64,000 nt of DNA from Lytechinus pictus (lineage: Eukaryota; Echinodermata; Echinoidea; Temnopleuroida; Toxopneustidae): the NCBI RefSeq assembly GCF_037042905.1, contig NC_087246.1, positions 35,768,001-35,832,000 of the forward strand. The letters are read 5' to 3'. Each line of letters opens with the position of its first letter. The first letter of the stretch is position 1. The notes beneath the pieces were generated by a model that worked only from the letters and a program-made list of their open reading frames with translations, did no database searches and was not told where the DNA came from. This document shows, in pieces, positions 12,056 through 24,735 of this stretch. Position numbers and translations under genes: made by a program.

Positions 12056-12345
12056 TAGTTTTACTCCCACAGTTATAATTACACATATGTCTACATGCAC
12101 TCTAAAAACACTGAGTAAAATTTTACCCAATATTGGGTAGAAAAGGGTCTGCGTAAGTATACTATATACTAGCAGGCTAGCATCGTCTGCTACGTAAACC
12201 AAATGAGCGAACATGACCGAAACTAACCATTATGAAGTAAAATTTATATTAATGAACTCGATTTGAGATTATATTTGAAGTTACCTATAAAGGTTACGCA
12301 AAATCATTGTTAATCATATCTATATCGTTTTACATTAAACAGGAT

Positions 12346-12666
12346 CAGTGGCGTACCTATGATTTTCCACAGGGGGGCAAATTCGTCCGCCAAAAAATAT
12401 GAGAAGCAAAACAAAAAAAAAAAAGGTCTTGAACCAAAAATAAAGGATTTCGTACCATAAAAAAATTAAACAAGCAAAAAAATTAAAAAAAGGTCTTTAA
12501 CCACAAATAAAGGATTTCGTACCAGAAAAAAATTTGACAAGCAAAAAAAAAAGGTCTTCAAGACTCGTCAGGGGGGCAGGGATATGTCAAATGCGTGGGT
12601 TGTGACTCGTCAGGGGGGCAGTCTGCCCCTCTGCCCCCCCCCCCCCCCCCCGTAGGTACGCTAGTG
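12346..12666. mobile_element. hAT-like MITE with 8-base target-site duplication
   Basis: The ends CAGTGGCGTACCTATG and CGTAGGTACGCTAGTG are inverted repeats, and AACAGGAT is duplicated on both sides (12338-12345 and 12667-12674). The interior has A-rich repeats and G6/C17 tracts. Eight-base duplications and CAGNG ends fit the hAT superfamily. No transposase is present. Confidence 0.85.
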
Positions 12667-12674
12667 AACAGGAT

Positions 12675-14744
12675 CTTCGCCGGACTGAATAACGGATATT
12701 GTTAAGTCCGGGCAATTCGAGAAACTAAAGAAATCGAATCTATCAAACATATCATTGTAAATTTAATAAATAGACCGTGGCGTACAAATGGTGGGTGGAG
12801 GCTTCAGGACGTCCCCCCCCCCAAAAAAAAAAAAGAAGTTATCATGACCAAGAAAAAAGCGAGAAGGGTAAAATATAATATTATTTTCTAAACATCATGT
12901 CGAAATCTATCACAAAATTGGATTTATTTAAATAAAATTGTCGAAATTTTTGCTCGCTCGCTTCGCACTCTCGTAGCATTTTATATATATTTTCCCGATA
13001 CTCTCGCTCCCCCAAAATTTTCGGCTCATTATGCCACTGGACATGAGTAAAAAATAAAACAAATTAGTTTATACGTATACTAGACAAAACAAAGCTTTAC
13101 AGTGACCAATCAGATCATTCATTTTAACAAAACGATGGTAGAGGACATGGCCCCCTAAGTAGATTATAAGTAGAAAAATTGCAGACTCTCTTATAGATAA
13201 TAATAGACTGTTAGATTAAGCTCTTTCGATGACAAGTTTTCCATGATCCCAATAATAATTGAACGAGGCAACTGATTACAAACCATTTTTAATTTGATAT
13301 TTGTGTAGTTCCTAAATCTGATTTCAATCATGTCCATTTCATATTATATTTGGGTTTATTATTATTATTTCGGTGTTCATAGTAAGCCCAACTACGTTTG
13401 TTTATGCAATGATTTAATATCATAATATTATCGTTTTCTAACCACTGGCCCTTTTGAAGTCCAAAGGAAAACGGTTTAATAAGACTCCCCATATAACAAC
13501 CCCACAGGTAAATGTTTATAATGTATAGTATTACATTTTTTACTTATTGTTTAAGTTTATTAAATTATTAAAGCGTCTCCCATTATGTATAAACAATTTC
13601 ATGTTTTTGTCTACGCATATATGTATTATAAATATATTTGCGTAAATTTATGTACATGTATCGAATTTCCTATCCCTTTAAACGCTTGCCCCCCCCCCTC
13701 GTTCTTCTCACTTTTCTCACTCTATTTAAATTGGTTTTCCCTTACTTTTGTAATTCCTCCTTCTCACTCTCCTCTTCATTATGAGATCCAATATACTTTA
13801 TTTTACCCCACTTCTCAAACTACGTGTATATTCTCTTTTTTTTTTTTTTTTCTCAAAATGAGACCTGCTTTGTTGGGTTTTTTTCAACCGACGGTCATAG
13901 AGCCTAATTTCACATTTCTATTTTAGATTTTCCTTTTACTATACGTATATAGTAGCAATCTGAATCTCTAATCTCTCTGCTATTTCTTACATTTTTCTAT
14001 CTTTCCATTTCCCATTTTCTGCCCCCTCTCTCTCCACACACTCTCCCCCTCATTCCTTCTCCCTTTCTCTCTATCTTTACCTCTCTCCAGTATTCTATCT
14101 TCTTTCTTATCCTTCCCTAATATACAAATTGTATTTATACATGTAGCAACCGAGCATTAATATACAAGTATTTATTATTCATTTATTTTATTCATTTCAT
14201 TTATATTAAATCAACAAGCAATTTATACATATACAAACATATTATGTAACAAGTAGGGTCCCTAGAATGCTTATTTAGAACAACGAAGTTTAATGAAAAA
14301 TAATTTCAGGCTTTCTTGTAATTAAATTCATTTCATTACCACATGCGTTACCTTGTGTAGCTAACACAAGAAAGAACATGTGGGACCACACCATGAACGG
14401 ACGGGTATTTTCAGTAATTTTCTTTGTATCGTCATTTGCTCATGTTTACTCTGTTATTTAACATTTTCCTGAAAAACAATCGTTTGGAAGATATCATTTA
14501 TTCATAGTTTTACAATGTAAATTCGTTATATTCTGTGAACATTTTATTATCTGCTGTTAAAAGATCTGAAATTGTGTTAACTACAACAATTGAATAAGAA
14601 AGTACGAAATGATAAAAGCTTCCAAAAGTGTACTCAAATGGAGAGAATGTGCTATTCTCGGATACTATTCATATCAGTTCTGTGTGTTCCATCTAACATC
14701 CAGTGGTTAATGTAATGTCGATGTTCGGTGATTGAGAAATGGTT
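12675..14744. other. No gene seen; 3' flank of gene B
   Basis: AT-rich sequence with a pyrimidine-rich part near 13,690-14,110. Candidate minus-strand poly(A) signals (AATAAA) for gene B lie at 14497-14502 and 14543-14548. Confidence 0.5.
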
Positions 14745-14830
14745 TTAGGCGGTCATGGTAGGTTGATTGGTTGGAAAATTAGCTGTAGTAGGAGATACGG
14801 GGTTGGTTGTAGTCGGTGCCTGGGTGACGT
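14745..14830 (-). CDS. B exon 4 (Thr/Pro-rich tail)
   Basis: Acceptor CACAATACAG, 86 bases joining in phase to exon 3, stop TAA. It encodes 27 residues plus the split Asp, rich in Thr, Pro and Asn. Confidence 0.78.
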
Positions 14831-17800
14831 CTGTATTGTGAAAAAGAGAAGAGTTAAAGGCAAGTTGGTTATATCTGCTGACATGTAACTGATTTTTATA
14901 TCATTGCGATCTCATTGTATTTTTTTTTTATATTGTAAACGTATGCATTTGGTAACATGCACTAATAAACTTCCAATTCCCCGTATGAGAAAAAAAAATC
15001 AATTATAAAATCCAACAACAACAACAACAATACATTAATTTGCTTAAGGAATTGTTATAACATGATGTTATGGATATCATGTTATATGAGAGGTACAAAA
15101 TAATACTTGCAAATTATTTGATATATAGATCTGAGTTCAAAATAAGTATCTTAACATGTAGATGTTTAATCGATATATACATAATTTGTAAACAATTTTT
15201 TTGCATTACTCCTATGTGTTTAAGATCGCATGCTCGATCTGTAATGAAAATTATAAGTCAGAAAAAAATGGAACCAGTGGGATTCGAACCTGCCATCTAC
15301 TGCTTTCCGGGCAGCGACTTAACCACCAGGCTATTCTGATTCACGGCTAAATCACGATGAACTGGAAATAAAATACCCTCGATCCTCTTCTTTCCGACTT
15401 CCTAGTTCCATTTTACTGACTTATGATTTTCATTACAGATCGAGCATGCGATCTTAAACACAAAGGAGTAATGCCGAAAATTTGTTTACAAATTATAATT
15501 TCCTTCTATTAAAGCCTCTTTATTTACGATATATACATGTTTTGTTTTGACCTGCGGGCTAGTAAATTAATTAAAGGTTAAATCAGATGATATAATTTCG
15601 CCTCATCACTCACCTTGGCACCTAATGAGGTTCACCTTTGAAGGACCACAAACTGCTTCCATGGCTGCGCATGCGCTGAGGATGGCGCCTCCCTTGGCGT
15701 TGCAGAAAACATTTCCCCCTTGAGCCAAGTCTAGGATCTCCTCTACCTTGTTACCATCCCAATTCTGAAAGGGACCTCGAGGTGTTTCCAGATTTTCTCC
15801 GTGTTCTTTCACGTCTTCGATCACGTTTTCAAAGTCGCAGCCGCTAGCACTTTCTTTGTTGTAGAATGCACACATCTCTAGGAGGTACCGCGTTTCCAGT
15901 GAAGTGGTAGTAATTGCTGAAAGAGAACATTGAAAAGCATAATTGGTCACATATCTTTTTTAAACCGTGCACAGTCACGTCGGCATATGCATGTATTAAT
16001 TTTCAAAAATTTGCTGTAGGATAAAAGAATAGTGTAAGTGCATATCAACGCTGCTGATCAAGGGCAGAAGTGCCATGCCGGGATTCGAACCTCGGACTGA
16101 GTGAGGTCTCTCAGACCACACAACCACTGAAAATCTACAAATCCCTCTGAATAATTCGATATTAAATGTATGACGTTAATTATAAAAGGATTGCCAAAGC
16201 CTGTCATTTACTTCCTAACCATCAACATGATCAGAGAGCGACGAACTGTGAACAATTTTAGAATAAATTAACAAAAGAGCGGGGAAGAGTTTCAGAATAG
16301 AGAATTATCTTGGGGCCTAATGAATGCAATTTGTAAACGATTTGCAGGATAGCAAATTTGAATTTTTTTGTACCGTTTATTTTTCAGTGGCATTAAGAAC
16401 GCAGTTATTTATACATGATCAGGCATGTCAAGGTTAACACGTTTATTTCTCTGTCTCTCTCTCTTTCTATGTCTCTCAAGAGAGAGAGTGAAAAAATAAC
16501 GCATGCATTCTTGAAAGTTAATTTCAACAAAAATAAACTTGAATTGTTTTCAGAGTAGTAAATAATTATCGGAGTGCCGGTAGAGTTCCTTAGAGAACAT
16601 AGGTAAATTTCGAATTAATGTAAGGTTTTGATACCTCATTAACTCTTACTGTGCCAATACGAATACCCCTTGACTGCCAGGGGTATTCGATGGAATCCTA
16701 AATTGACCGAAACGTGAGCAGCGACTGATTTTAAAACGGTCATAATTTTTTACCCGTACGTTGTATAATAAAACTTTCTAAACATGAAATGATGCATGGT
16801 TCATGGGCTTTATGGTCGTGTTATTATCTTTCATATTCGCGTTTGGAAAAATTGAGAAAATATGTAATATTTTACATCGTTTTTTTTCAATAAGTAAAAC
16901 CTAGAAAATAATGATTTCATGAACATTTCAAAGAGTAAATAACCTGAGGAATTGTAGAGATACCAAGAAATTACGAAGATAAAATGAAAGTTCAATGTTT
17001 AACCTTTCAAATGACGTATCTATTTATGATATTGAACAAACAGAAATAACGAAAAAGTATGCTCTTTTGAATGAAATACTATTTTGCTATTCAAGTTATT
17101 TCCTCTGAAGTACGAGAGAGTATGTATAAAGGCATTGTCGTCGATCAAGTGACCAATCACAGCACAGCTGCGATCCCCACGCAAACACACACAACAATAT
17201 ATTAGTGCCATGTATCTTCAAAGTGCGGCCAACCATACCCTTTCATTCTATAGTCTTCAAAATAAGACTCTGTAATTTTTTTTATTCGTAGTGTAAAAAA
17301 CAAAGTTATTGCCAGTCAGAAGGAGACAAAATATAAAAGAACTAAAGATGATATATTGAAATATAGATAAAGAGGGGTCGGACAGATTCAATACTTACAA
17401 GTTTGGGGTATAAAATCCCACAAAATAATATGGGCGTTCTTGGCAAAGTGCACAGAAGTAAGAAAAAAAAAGTTTAAATTTTTTTGTGAATCAAAGAAGA
17501 GGGAATGCAGATCAGTTACAAACAACAAAATCAATACAAATTTTCAAAAATAAAATAGGCCTATTTGTTCTGTATTACTGGTCTGACCAAAGTAGCCACC
17601 TGTTAACATTCTACGTGAGTACATTCTTTTGTTCATGCCACCAAGTCATGAACAATAGATGCCCAGACTCTCTTTCATGAGGAATCTCTAATCCGCGCTC
17701 CCTCCTGACCTATTATCTAAAAGAAGAGTAATTTAGCACAGGATGTTCATAGAAATCGGGGCTCACGCGTGTCTTTTGATTTGACTTTTGAATACTTTCA

Positions 17801-19896
17801 AAGGTTCCGGTATTGATTTCTTATGGGTGACCCAGGTAAAGAGAAAACAATTTGCCCCCCCTACAGAAAAATCCTGCATCCGCCCAGGGCCTCCCCAGCT
17901 CGTAGCACTATCCATGGTAAAAGAAATAATTTGTTCAGATAACATAGTGTACAATAATATGCGTGGTATAAAGAATTGTAATATTCAACCCGTCATCATC
18001 ATTATCATTTCCATTTCTACTCTCTAAAGTCGATTTAAAATCCCCTTGATAGTGACGTCAATGATGCAGCAACTAACAGGTCGGTCTAATCGGTTTTGTT
18101 AATGTATCCCTTTCTTTCTTTTCCTAAAAACATCTGATATCACTTTATAAACTCCGTTTACTTTTTCTCTGACCAATGGTTTGATTTAGCAAAGGAAAAA
18201 CATCCACCTTGAAAAAAAATAAATCTTGAGACGAATAAAGCGGTATTATCGGCCGTTTTAATTATTACATTTATTTTTCTGCTTCTTCCTATTTAATTCG
18301 AGGAAAATATTGAACGATTCATCTTTTTTTGAGAAGTTTGAATATGATATTGATAAGCATAACAATAATTTTTTTAATGATTTGGGCTGTAAAAACACAA
18401 ACGAATATGAACCGTTATTTACCTGATCTTAAGTTTATGAAGAGAGAGTTTGGCTGCAGAAGGAATGCAATTGATATGATTACAACAATTATTTTTGAAT
18501 AATAATCATGATGATGATGATGATAATTCTGATGGCAATAACATTAATAATAATAAAAAGAAGGTGAAGGAGAAAAATAATGATAATAATAACAATAAAA
18601 ATAATGATTATGATAATAGTAATACTAATAATGATAATAATGATAACAATAATAAATGAATAAATAAATAATGAGTGTGATTATTGCAGTGCGCATACGA
18701 GAGTTGGAAATGACAGCCTTCTTTACTCATATATTTATAACGAGAACATTTTTGTGAGAATGCTAAAAACAAAGTATAAGACCTTTCCCCCGCCCCCTCC
18801 CCCACCCCCCCCAAAAAAAAAATCTCTCCCAAACCGTGCACATTTGCAGGCAGAAAGAGCCTTGACACAAGAATACTACCATACGGGCCTGCAAAAGACC
18901 CGATCGATAGCTCATGAATATTCATGTAACAATAGCGAATGGGCGAGTAGTGTTGGGTGAGGAACATCGTACCGCTCTGTCATTGGTCAGTTCCGAGCTG
19001 AATGCCTTTGCACATTCGCCTTTGCTCTGCCCATAGAAGTATGTGTATTGCTACACACAACCGTTATATCACACGTGTCTATAGGGGAAATCTTGATTCA
19101 GATCGCGGCAATATCCAAAATCAACTCTTCAAAATAATGATGCAAAAATACAATTTTACTCAAAAAATGTCTATGTAAACCACTATTTTTTATATGATAA
19201 AATGAATTGTGAATTAATTGCCAGTATAACAACATTAAAAACACATAATATGGTGTTGATTTTCTGGCTGTAAAATTGGTTAAACAAAAAAAAATATTTG
19301 GGCACGTATACGTGCCAATGGCACTAGAGGGCTAAGGGCACGCATAGCTGCCAATGGCTCTTAAAGAGTTAAACCAAGAAATTGTATTCTTTAAAGCCAA
19401 ATGAAGGGGGGGGGGTAAAACATTGAACATTGTAAACAGCTCCGACATATAATGTTATACTTACGTTGCCCTTTCACATACGTCAAGGCTACCAAGCACA
19501 GACAACCAACAATGGTGATTTTCATCTGTGAAGTGGGAAATAAAGGTAAATAAGTAATAATAACGTAACGAAACTGATATAGGTTATCTGTATAACCTAC
19601 ATTTCTTCCTTTGTAGGTGCGTGTCTATATCACCCGTCTAAGCTCGTCTACCGAATCCGGTCCTCGCAGCTTTTTTTAGAGGAATCATTTCCTGTCGAGA
19701 CCCATACCATTATTTTTTTTTAATCGATAAATTAAATAATGTAAAATTTGAATAAACAATGAGATAAACATAATGAAATTACATGACGAAACATTCCTGG
19801 GGCAGGATGGAATGATTCATACCGCCACCTTAATCTTAATATAACATAATATTAACATAATCTTAATCAAATAAGTATACTTACACTACTTGCCAT
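14745..19896 (-). CDS. Six-cysteine secreted protein B, four exons, 153 residues
   Basis: Exons on the minus strand are 19885-19896, 19465-19525, 15614-15916 and 14745-14830; total 462 bases, phases 0, 1, 1. The signal peptide is MASS followed by MKITIVGCLCLVALTYVKGQ. The mature domain has six cysteines spaced C-x10-C-x44-C-x10-C-x6-C-x9-C; it keeps the CAAMEAVC motif but has a longer second loop containing a Pro/Gly-rich insert (ETPRGPFQNWDGN). The tail is Thr/Pro-rich (PTTTNPVSPTTANFPTNQ), plausibly mucin-like. Intron 2 is about 3.5 kb and holds SINE-like repeats and AT-rich sequence. Predicted to be extracellular; function unknown. Confidence 0.82.
15165..15545. repeat. Inverted-repeat element with a tRNA-like core
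   Basis: Arms at about 15,170-15,275 and 15,415-15,535 are inverted copies (for example ATCGCATGCTCGATCTGTAA against its complement). Between them lies, on the minus strand, a tRNA-like segment with an A-box-like TAGCCTGGTGG and a B box GGTTCGAATCCC (about 15,280-15,345). It is not a complete tRNA: no acceptor stem pairs. It sits in the 3' intron of gene B. Confidence 0.65.
15614..15916 (-). CDS. B exon 3 (six-cysteine domain)
   Basis: Acceptor TTCTCTTTCAG, donor GTGAGT, 303 bases, symmetric phase 1. It carries all six mature-domain cysteines. Confidence 0.87.
16050..16140 (-). repeat. tRNA-derived SINE-like segment
   Basis: Read on the minus strand it contains GTGGTTGTGTGGTCTGAGAG and a B box GGTTCGAATCC. 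It lacks a pairing acceptor stem, so it is a SINE relic and not a tRNA gene. Confidence 0.55.
16141..19464. other. Intron 2 of gene B, no additional exon seen
   Basis: AT-rich sequence with AAT/GAT-rich microsatellite at about 18,480-18,660. I found no second signal-peptide or cysteine-domain exon in this interval. Confidence 0.5.
19465..19525 (-). CDS. B exon 2 (signal peptide)
   Basis: Acceptor CACTTCACAG, donor GTAAGT, 61 bases, phase 1 exit. It encodes a classic short signal peptide. Confidence 0.82.
19885..19896 (-). CDS. B exon 1 (MASS)
   Basis: ATG GCA AGT AGT, then GTAAGT; a TATAAATA box lies about 95 bases upstream. Confidence 0.72.
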
Positions 19897-19988
19897 GATG
19901 GTGGATGATCGAGAAGCTGTGTAAAAATCTATCAGTAAACGCTTACTGTAATGTAATCGAATGTTATAGGGAACTAATTTTGCTTCAG

Positions 19989-19996
19989 TATTTATA
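19989..19996 (-). promoter_or_regulatory. TATA box of gene B
   Basis: TATAAATA on the minus strand, 93 bases upstream of the start codon. Confidence 0.7.
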
Positions 19997-19999
19997 TGA

Positions 20000-20430
20000 A
20001 ATTCTGCTCCCTGAAAGTGAGCTGCTACAGTTCATTTGTTATTAAGAGATGCTATTTCCATAATCATCATTGTTTTCAATGATGTTTATGAAGAAAAAAA
20101 CATTTAAAACCATCTTGGGTGTGTAATCTTATTGAAACAAGCTAATCCACTTGACATTTCAAATGTCATTGATTGTTTTATTATGTTTTAAAGGCCTTGA
20201 GTTATCCACGCCAAGTGACCTAAGAACATCGCGTTGCCAGCATTCGACTTAACAGATGTTCATGGGCTTTGTGTCACTTTCTTGAAATTAAGATGATTGA
20301 GCTGTTAGCAAATGTGTTGCTGAATGGCTAGAATGGGAGGTGCCTTTCTGCTGTCGAGGGAGTTTAGATTCTTATCTCATTCTTAGATCTGTTAAACACA
20401 TTAATCATGTTCATTTTCGTGATATTGAAT
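20000..20430. other. 5' flank of gene B, nothing else seen
   Basis: No recognisable gene or repeat upstream of the TATA box. Confidence 0.45.
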
Positions 20431-20439
20431 GGCTCATTC

Positions 20440-20615
20440 AATCACGATCATTCGAAAATTCAACAAATTTACATAATTTCAAGTTAAAATTAAAAGCCTA
20501 TCTATTCCAATAGTATGTACAGCACCTAGGAAGCTCTTGCAGCGCAGTAGAATATATAGAAATGGTTTTTGCGCTATATAAATGCATATTATCATTATTA
20601 TTATTATTAAAAGAA
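20440..20615 (+). mobile_element. 3' end of a 5'-truncated LINE-like retrotransposon
   Basis: A short frame ends FKLKLKAYLFQ and stop at about 20,478-20,513. That resembles the usual C-terminal end of L2/CR1-type reverse transcriptase proteins. It is followed by a tail with GCGCTATATAAATGCATATTATC and an (ATT)n end. No reverse-transcriptase domain is retained. The LINE identity is inferred from this short terminal resemblance. Confidence 0.5.
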
Positions 20616-21191
20616 TATATATATTATGTGGTTTATGGGAGAATGACCGAATGAAATGAGATTATTTACAGTTCATTAAATAGACCTGGGAAGTAAAATA
20701 TTCCAGATTTAAGAATCTTTTATTGGTCAATATATGCATGCAAAGAAATTTAGTTTCCAATGGCTAACAACAGGTATACACAAAGATGAAAAATACAGTA
20801 TATCATAACAACATTGAAAATTGTACAAACAAACAAAATGTATTAATAAGTTTCTGCAATAACATTAATACCCCTGAAAATTCATAATGCATGCGGATGA
20901 TGATAAGAAGTAGGTATATGCTGTTATAACCCCCCCCCCATCATCATCATCAGTGATTTGACGTCATTCTAGTATACTCATTTAGTATTCAAATTAATAT
21001 TGATGAAAGCAATGATATGGTAAAATAATATTGTTGATGTATATCCCACATGATTTATAGTTTTCATTAATGATATTGTTTCCATGAGAAGTTTTACAAA
21101 GCCTTGTAATCAGAATATCATGTGTTCTAATCCACACTAGCGTCTTCATTTGAGGCCATTTTGTATTACTAGTAAGCCATTTCCAGGATAG
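20616..21191. other. No gene seen
   Basis: AT-rich sequence with a short ATC repeat near 20,939-20,952. Confidence 0.45.
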
Positions 21192-23922
21192 AAGAGGCAT
21201 AACCTTGTTTTTTTATATATACAATATTTTTTGATGGTTTCTTGTCAATTCGAGGGTGCTGATTACGAATCTGAATGATGCCACTCGTGTAACCTTGAGC
21301 ATTTTCCGCAAATTTGCAAAATCCAATATGGCCGCAAAATATGCAAATTACCCATGAAAATCATAAAATTGTCCGCACACTGGCTATGAAATGCATGAAA
21401 TTGTATGGCAGGAGTGAAATACTCTCTGAAAAAATAATTTTTGACAAAATATTTATTTTCCTGATATTCAAAATGGCCGCCATAGGCCCTTGTATACTCT
21501 ATTATGTACAATATGAATAGGGAAAACTAATTTTCACAAAAATGAGCACCAAACTGCAAAAAATTGCGACGTATGAACGAAGTAATATATGCAAATCTTC
21601 ATTACTAACGAGATATATAATTTATTATGTCATATATAGGAACATTGCTGTATTTTGATATCTAAAATAGCCGCCACTGGCCCAAACAGTATTGCGTACA
21701 ATGGCAATGGGGGCCAAAAAAATCACAAGAGTGATCACTAAAATGCATATCATTAAGATTAAACGAGTGGAATACTGACTAAAAACATAATTGTTAACGA
21801 AATATATTATTAATATGCCATGTATGTGATGAATGTTGTATTTTGATATTCAAAATGGCTGCCAGAGGCCCTAATAGTGCTATGCACAATGAGAAAAAGG
21901 AGCAAAGAAATCACAAGAGTGAGCACTAAAATGCATATACATGTGATAAATCAATGGGATACTGTCTAAAAACGTATTTTCTAACGAAATATATTATTCA
22001 GGTTTCAAGTTTGTGTTAAATACTGTATTTGACTTTCAAAATGGCCGCCATAGACATTAACAGTATTATGTACAATGCAACGTGGGAAACCAATATTCAC
22101 AGGAGTGAGCACCATAAATGCACGTAATAGTGATCTATGAGTAAAATATTGTCTGAAAGCGTAATTTCTATTAAGATATATAATTTATTCTGCCAGTTAG
22201 GTGATAAATAATGTTATTGGAAAGTCAAAATGGCCGCTACAGGCCCTTACGGTATTATGCACAATGTGAATAAGGACAAATTATTTCAACAGAATTTGGC
22301 TTTGCTTGGCCAAATGGTGATGTATGAGTGAAATATAGTCTGAAAACATGATTTATAACAAAATATATCATATCTTATGTAATTTAGGTGATAAATACTG
22401 TATTTCAACATTCAAAATGACTGCCATATGCCCTTTTTGTGAACATTATTTGTTTCCACTCAAATTGTATATTATACGATAAGGGCCTATGGTGGCCATT
22501 TTCAATTTAAAAATGCAGCATTTATCACCTTAATTACACAACATTGTGATATATCTCGTTAGAAACCATGGTTTTATACAATATTTCACCCTTACATCAC
22601 AACTCACAATTATATGCAATATTTAGAGTCAAGCAAAGCCAAATTCCGTCAAAATTATATGTCCCATGTTACAATGTACACAATACTTTTAGGACATATG
22701 GCAGCCATTTTGGATTTCAAAGTACAGCATTTATTACCTCCACGACCAATATGTGATGTATTTAGTTAGAAATCATGTTTAAGACAATATTTTTACTCGT
22801 ACATCACAGTTATATGCATTTTATGATTCTCACTCTTGTGAAATTAGTTTCCCTATTCGCATGTTACATAATTTAGTTAGGGCTTGTAGCGGTTATTTTG
22901 AATGTCAAAATACAGTATTTATCACCTATATAGCAGAATAAATGCTATAATTTAAAAAAATATGTGTTTTCAAATAACATTTTACTCATACAACAGGATT
23001 ATATGGATGTCATAGTCAAGCAAATCCAAATTCTTACAAAATTATATGTCCCCATTCACATTGTAGATAATACTGTTAGGACCTTAAGGGCCCATTTTGA
23101 ATTTCATAATACAACATTTATCTCATGCATGACAAAAGAAATGATATGTCTTGCTATAAAACATGTTGTCAGACAATATTTTACTCGTAGATTACAATTA
23201 CATGCATTTTATGTTTCTTACTCGTGTGAAAATTAGTTTCTCCATTCGCATTGTACATGATAAATATGGGCCTAAGGCGGCCATTTTGAATGTCAAAATA
23301 CAGCATTTATCACATAAATGGCATATTAACAATGATGTTTTTAGTCAGTAGTCCACTCGTTTATCTTAATAAAATGCATTTTAGTGATCACTCTTGTCAT
23401 TTTTTTGGCCCCGGCCATAGCCATTGTACATAATACTATTTTGGCCAGTGGCGGCTATTTTGCATATCAAAATACAGCAACGTTCCCATATATGACATAA
23501 TAAATGATATATCTCGTTAGTAATGATGATTTGCATATATTACTTCGTTCATACATCGATTTTTTGCGGTTTAGTGCTCATTTTTGTGAAAATTAGTTTC
23601 CCCCTACTCGTATTGTACATAATAGAGTATACAATGGCCTATGGCGGCCATTTTGAATATCAGGAAAATAAATATTTTGTCAACAATTATTTTTTCAGAG
23701 AGTATTTCACTCATGCCACACGATTTCATGCATTTCATAGCCAATGTGCGGACAATTTTATGATTTTCTTGGGTAATTTGCATATTTTGGCGGCCATATT
23801 GGATTTTGCCAATTTGCGGAAAATGCTCAAGGTTACACGAGTGGCATCATCCAGATTCGTAATCAGCACCCTCGAATTGACAAGAAACCATCAAAAAATA
23901 TTGTATATATAAAAAAACAAGG
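21192..23922. repeat. Giant palindrome, about 2.7 kb, built of tandem units of about 190 bases
   Basis: The left end (ACCTTGTTTTTTTATATATA, then the TTTTTTGATGGTTTCTTG segment) returns inverted at the right end (CAAGAAACCATCAAAAAA). The match continues inward to a centre near 22,550. In the left arm the core AAAATGGCCGCCA recurs near 21,472, 21,664, 21,853, 22,039, 22,227 and 22,418, about 190 bases apart. The right arm carries the same units in reverse orientation. The several 60-130 codon frames in it are by-products of the repeat. Confidence 0.85.
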
Positions 23923-24169
23923 TTTGGTCAAGTTTCTATGGGGCCTATCCTGGACTAATACTCAGTATTGCATGGTTACTTGGGGAGTGCTTAATGAAAG
24001 GATTTGGCAGATGTTTTAGCCAGCAAGTCCAGTTTTTATCCGACAATTGCCATAGTAACAGTGCTTCTTGGCCAATCAACATCAAGTTGTCAGATCCGAC
24101 AGGTTGATGAAATCCTCCCCTGATAAAATGCGATAGCAAAGTTTGCATATCGATTCGGTAGCTCTTGCT

Positions 24170-24313
24170 AGATTGTTATTATTATTATTATTATTATTAT
24201 CATTATTAATATTATTATTGTTATTATCATTGTTATTTTTACCAACACTGCTACTCCTACTATACTACTACTACAACAACAGCAACTACTACTACTACTT
24301 CTACTACTACTAT

Positions 24314-24389
<76 letters not shown>

Positions 24390-24395
24390 TCTACT
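24170..24395. repeat. (ATT)n and (CTA)n microsatellite
   Basis: ATT triplets at about 24,175-24,240 and CTA triplets at about 24,285-24,385. They generate poly-Tyr and poly-Ser frames that are not genes. Confidence 0.9.
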
Positions 24396-24589
24396 GTTCA
24401 TTATTACCATCGTCATGATACTCGTCTTTGTCACTATTATTGCAATTGTTATTTCCAAAGCGTATTAAGTCATGTCAGCCATATCGAGCCTTTAAGACCT
24501 GGAGACCCTTTCCTATCGAAGACCAAAGATTTTGAGGGTGTGAAAAGGGAAGAGTGTGTGTATAGGAGAGGGTATGTGTGTGTAAGTTT

Positions 24590-24735
24590 TGTCAGACGTG
24601 TACCAATCAGATATGATTAATCACGTCTGGGTCCGACCTTTAACGTCACCTTCCGAAAGATGTGACCAGGGCTCGAACCGTGAACAGACATAGCTTGAGT
24701 TACAGGCTCTCGTGACAACGCCCAGTTGTGTGTGT
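24590..24735 (-). repeat. tRNA-derived SINE-like repeat
   Basis: On the minus strand a B box GGTTCGAGCCC lies near 24,668-24,678, followed by a body containing GACGTGATTAATCATATCTG. No complete cloverleaf is present. Confidence 0.5.

Noticed and set aside
21263-23912. Several 60-130 codon frames in 21.2-23.9 kb
   Set aside because: The same peptides appear in both arms because of the palindrome; they are repeat translations.
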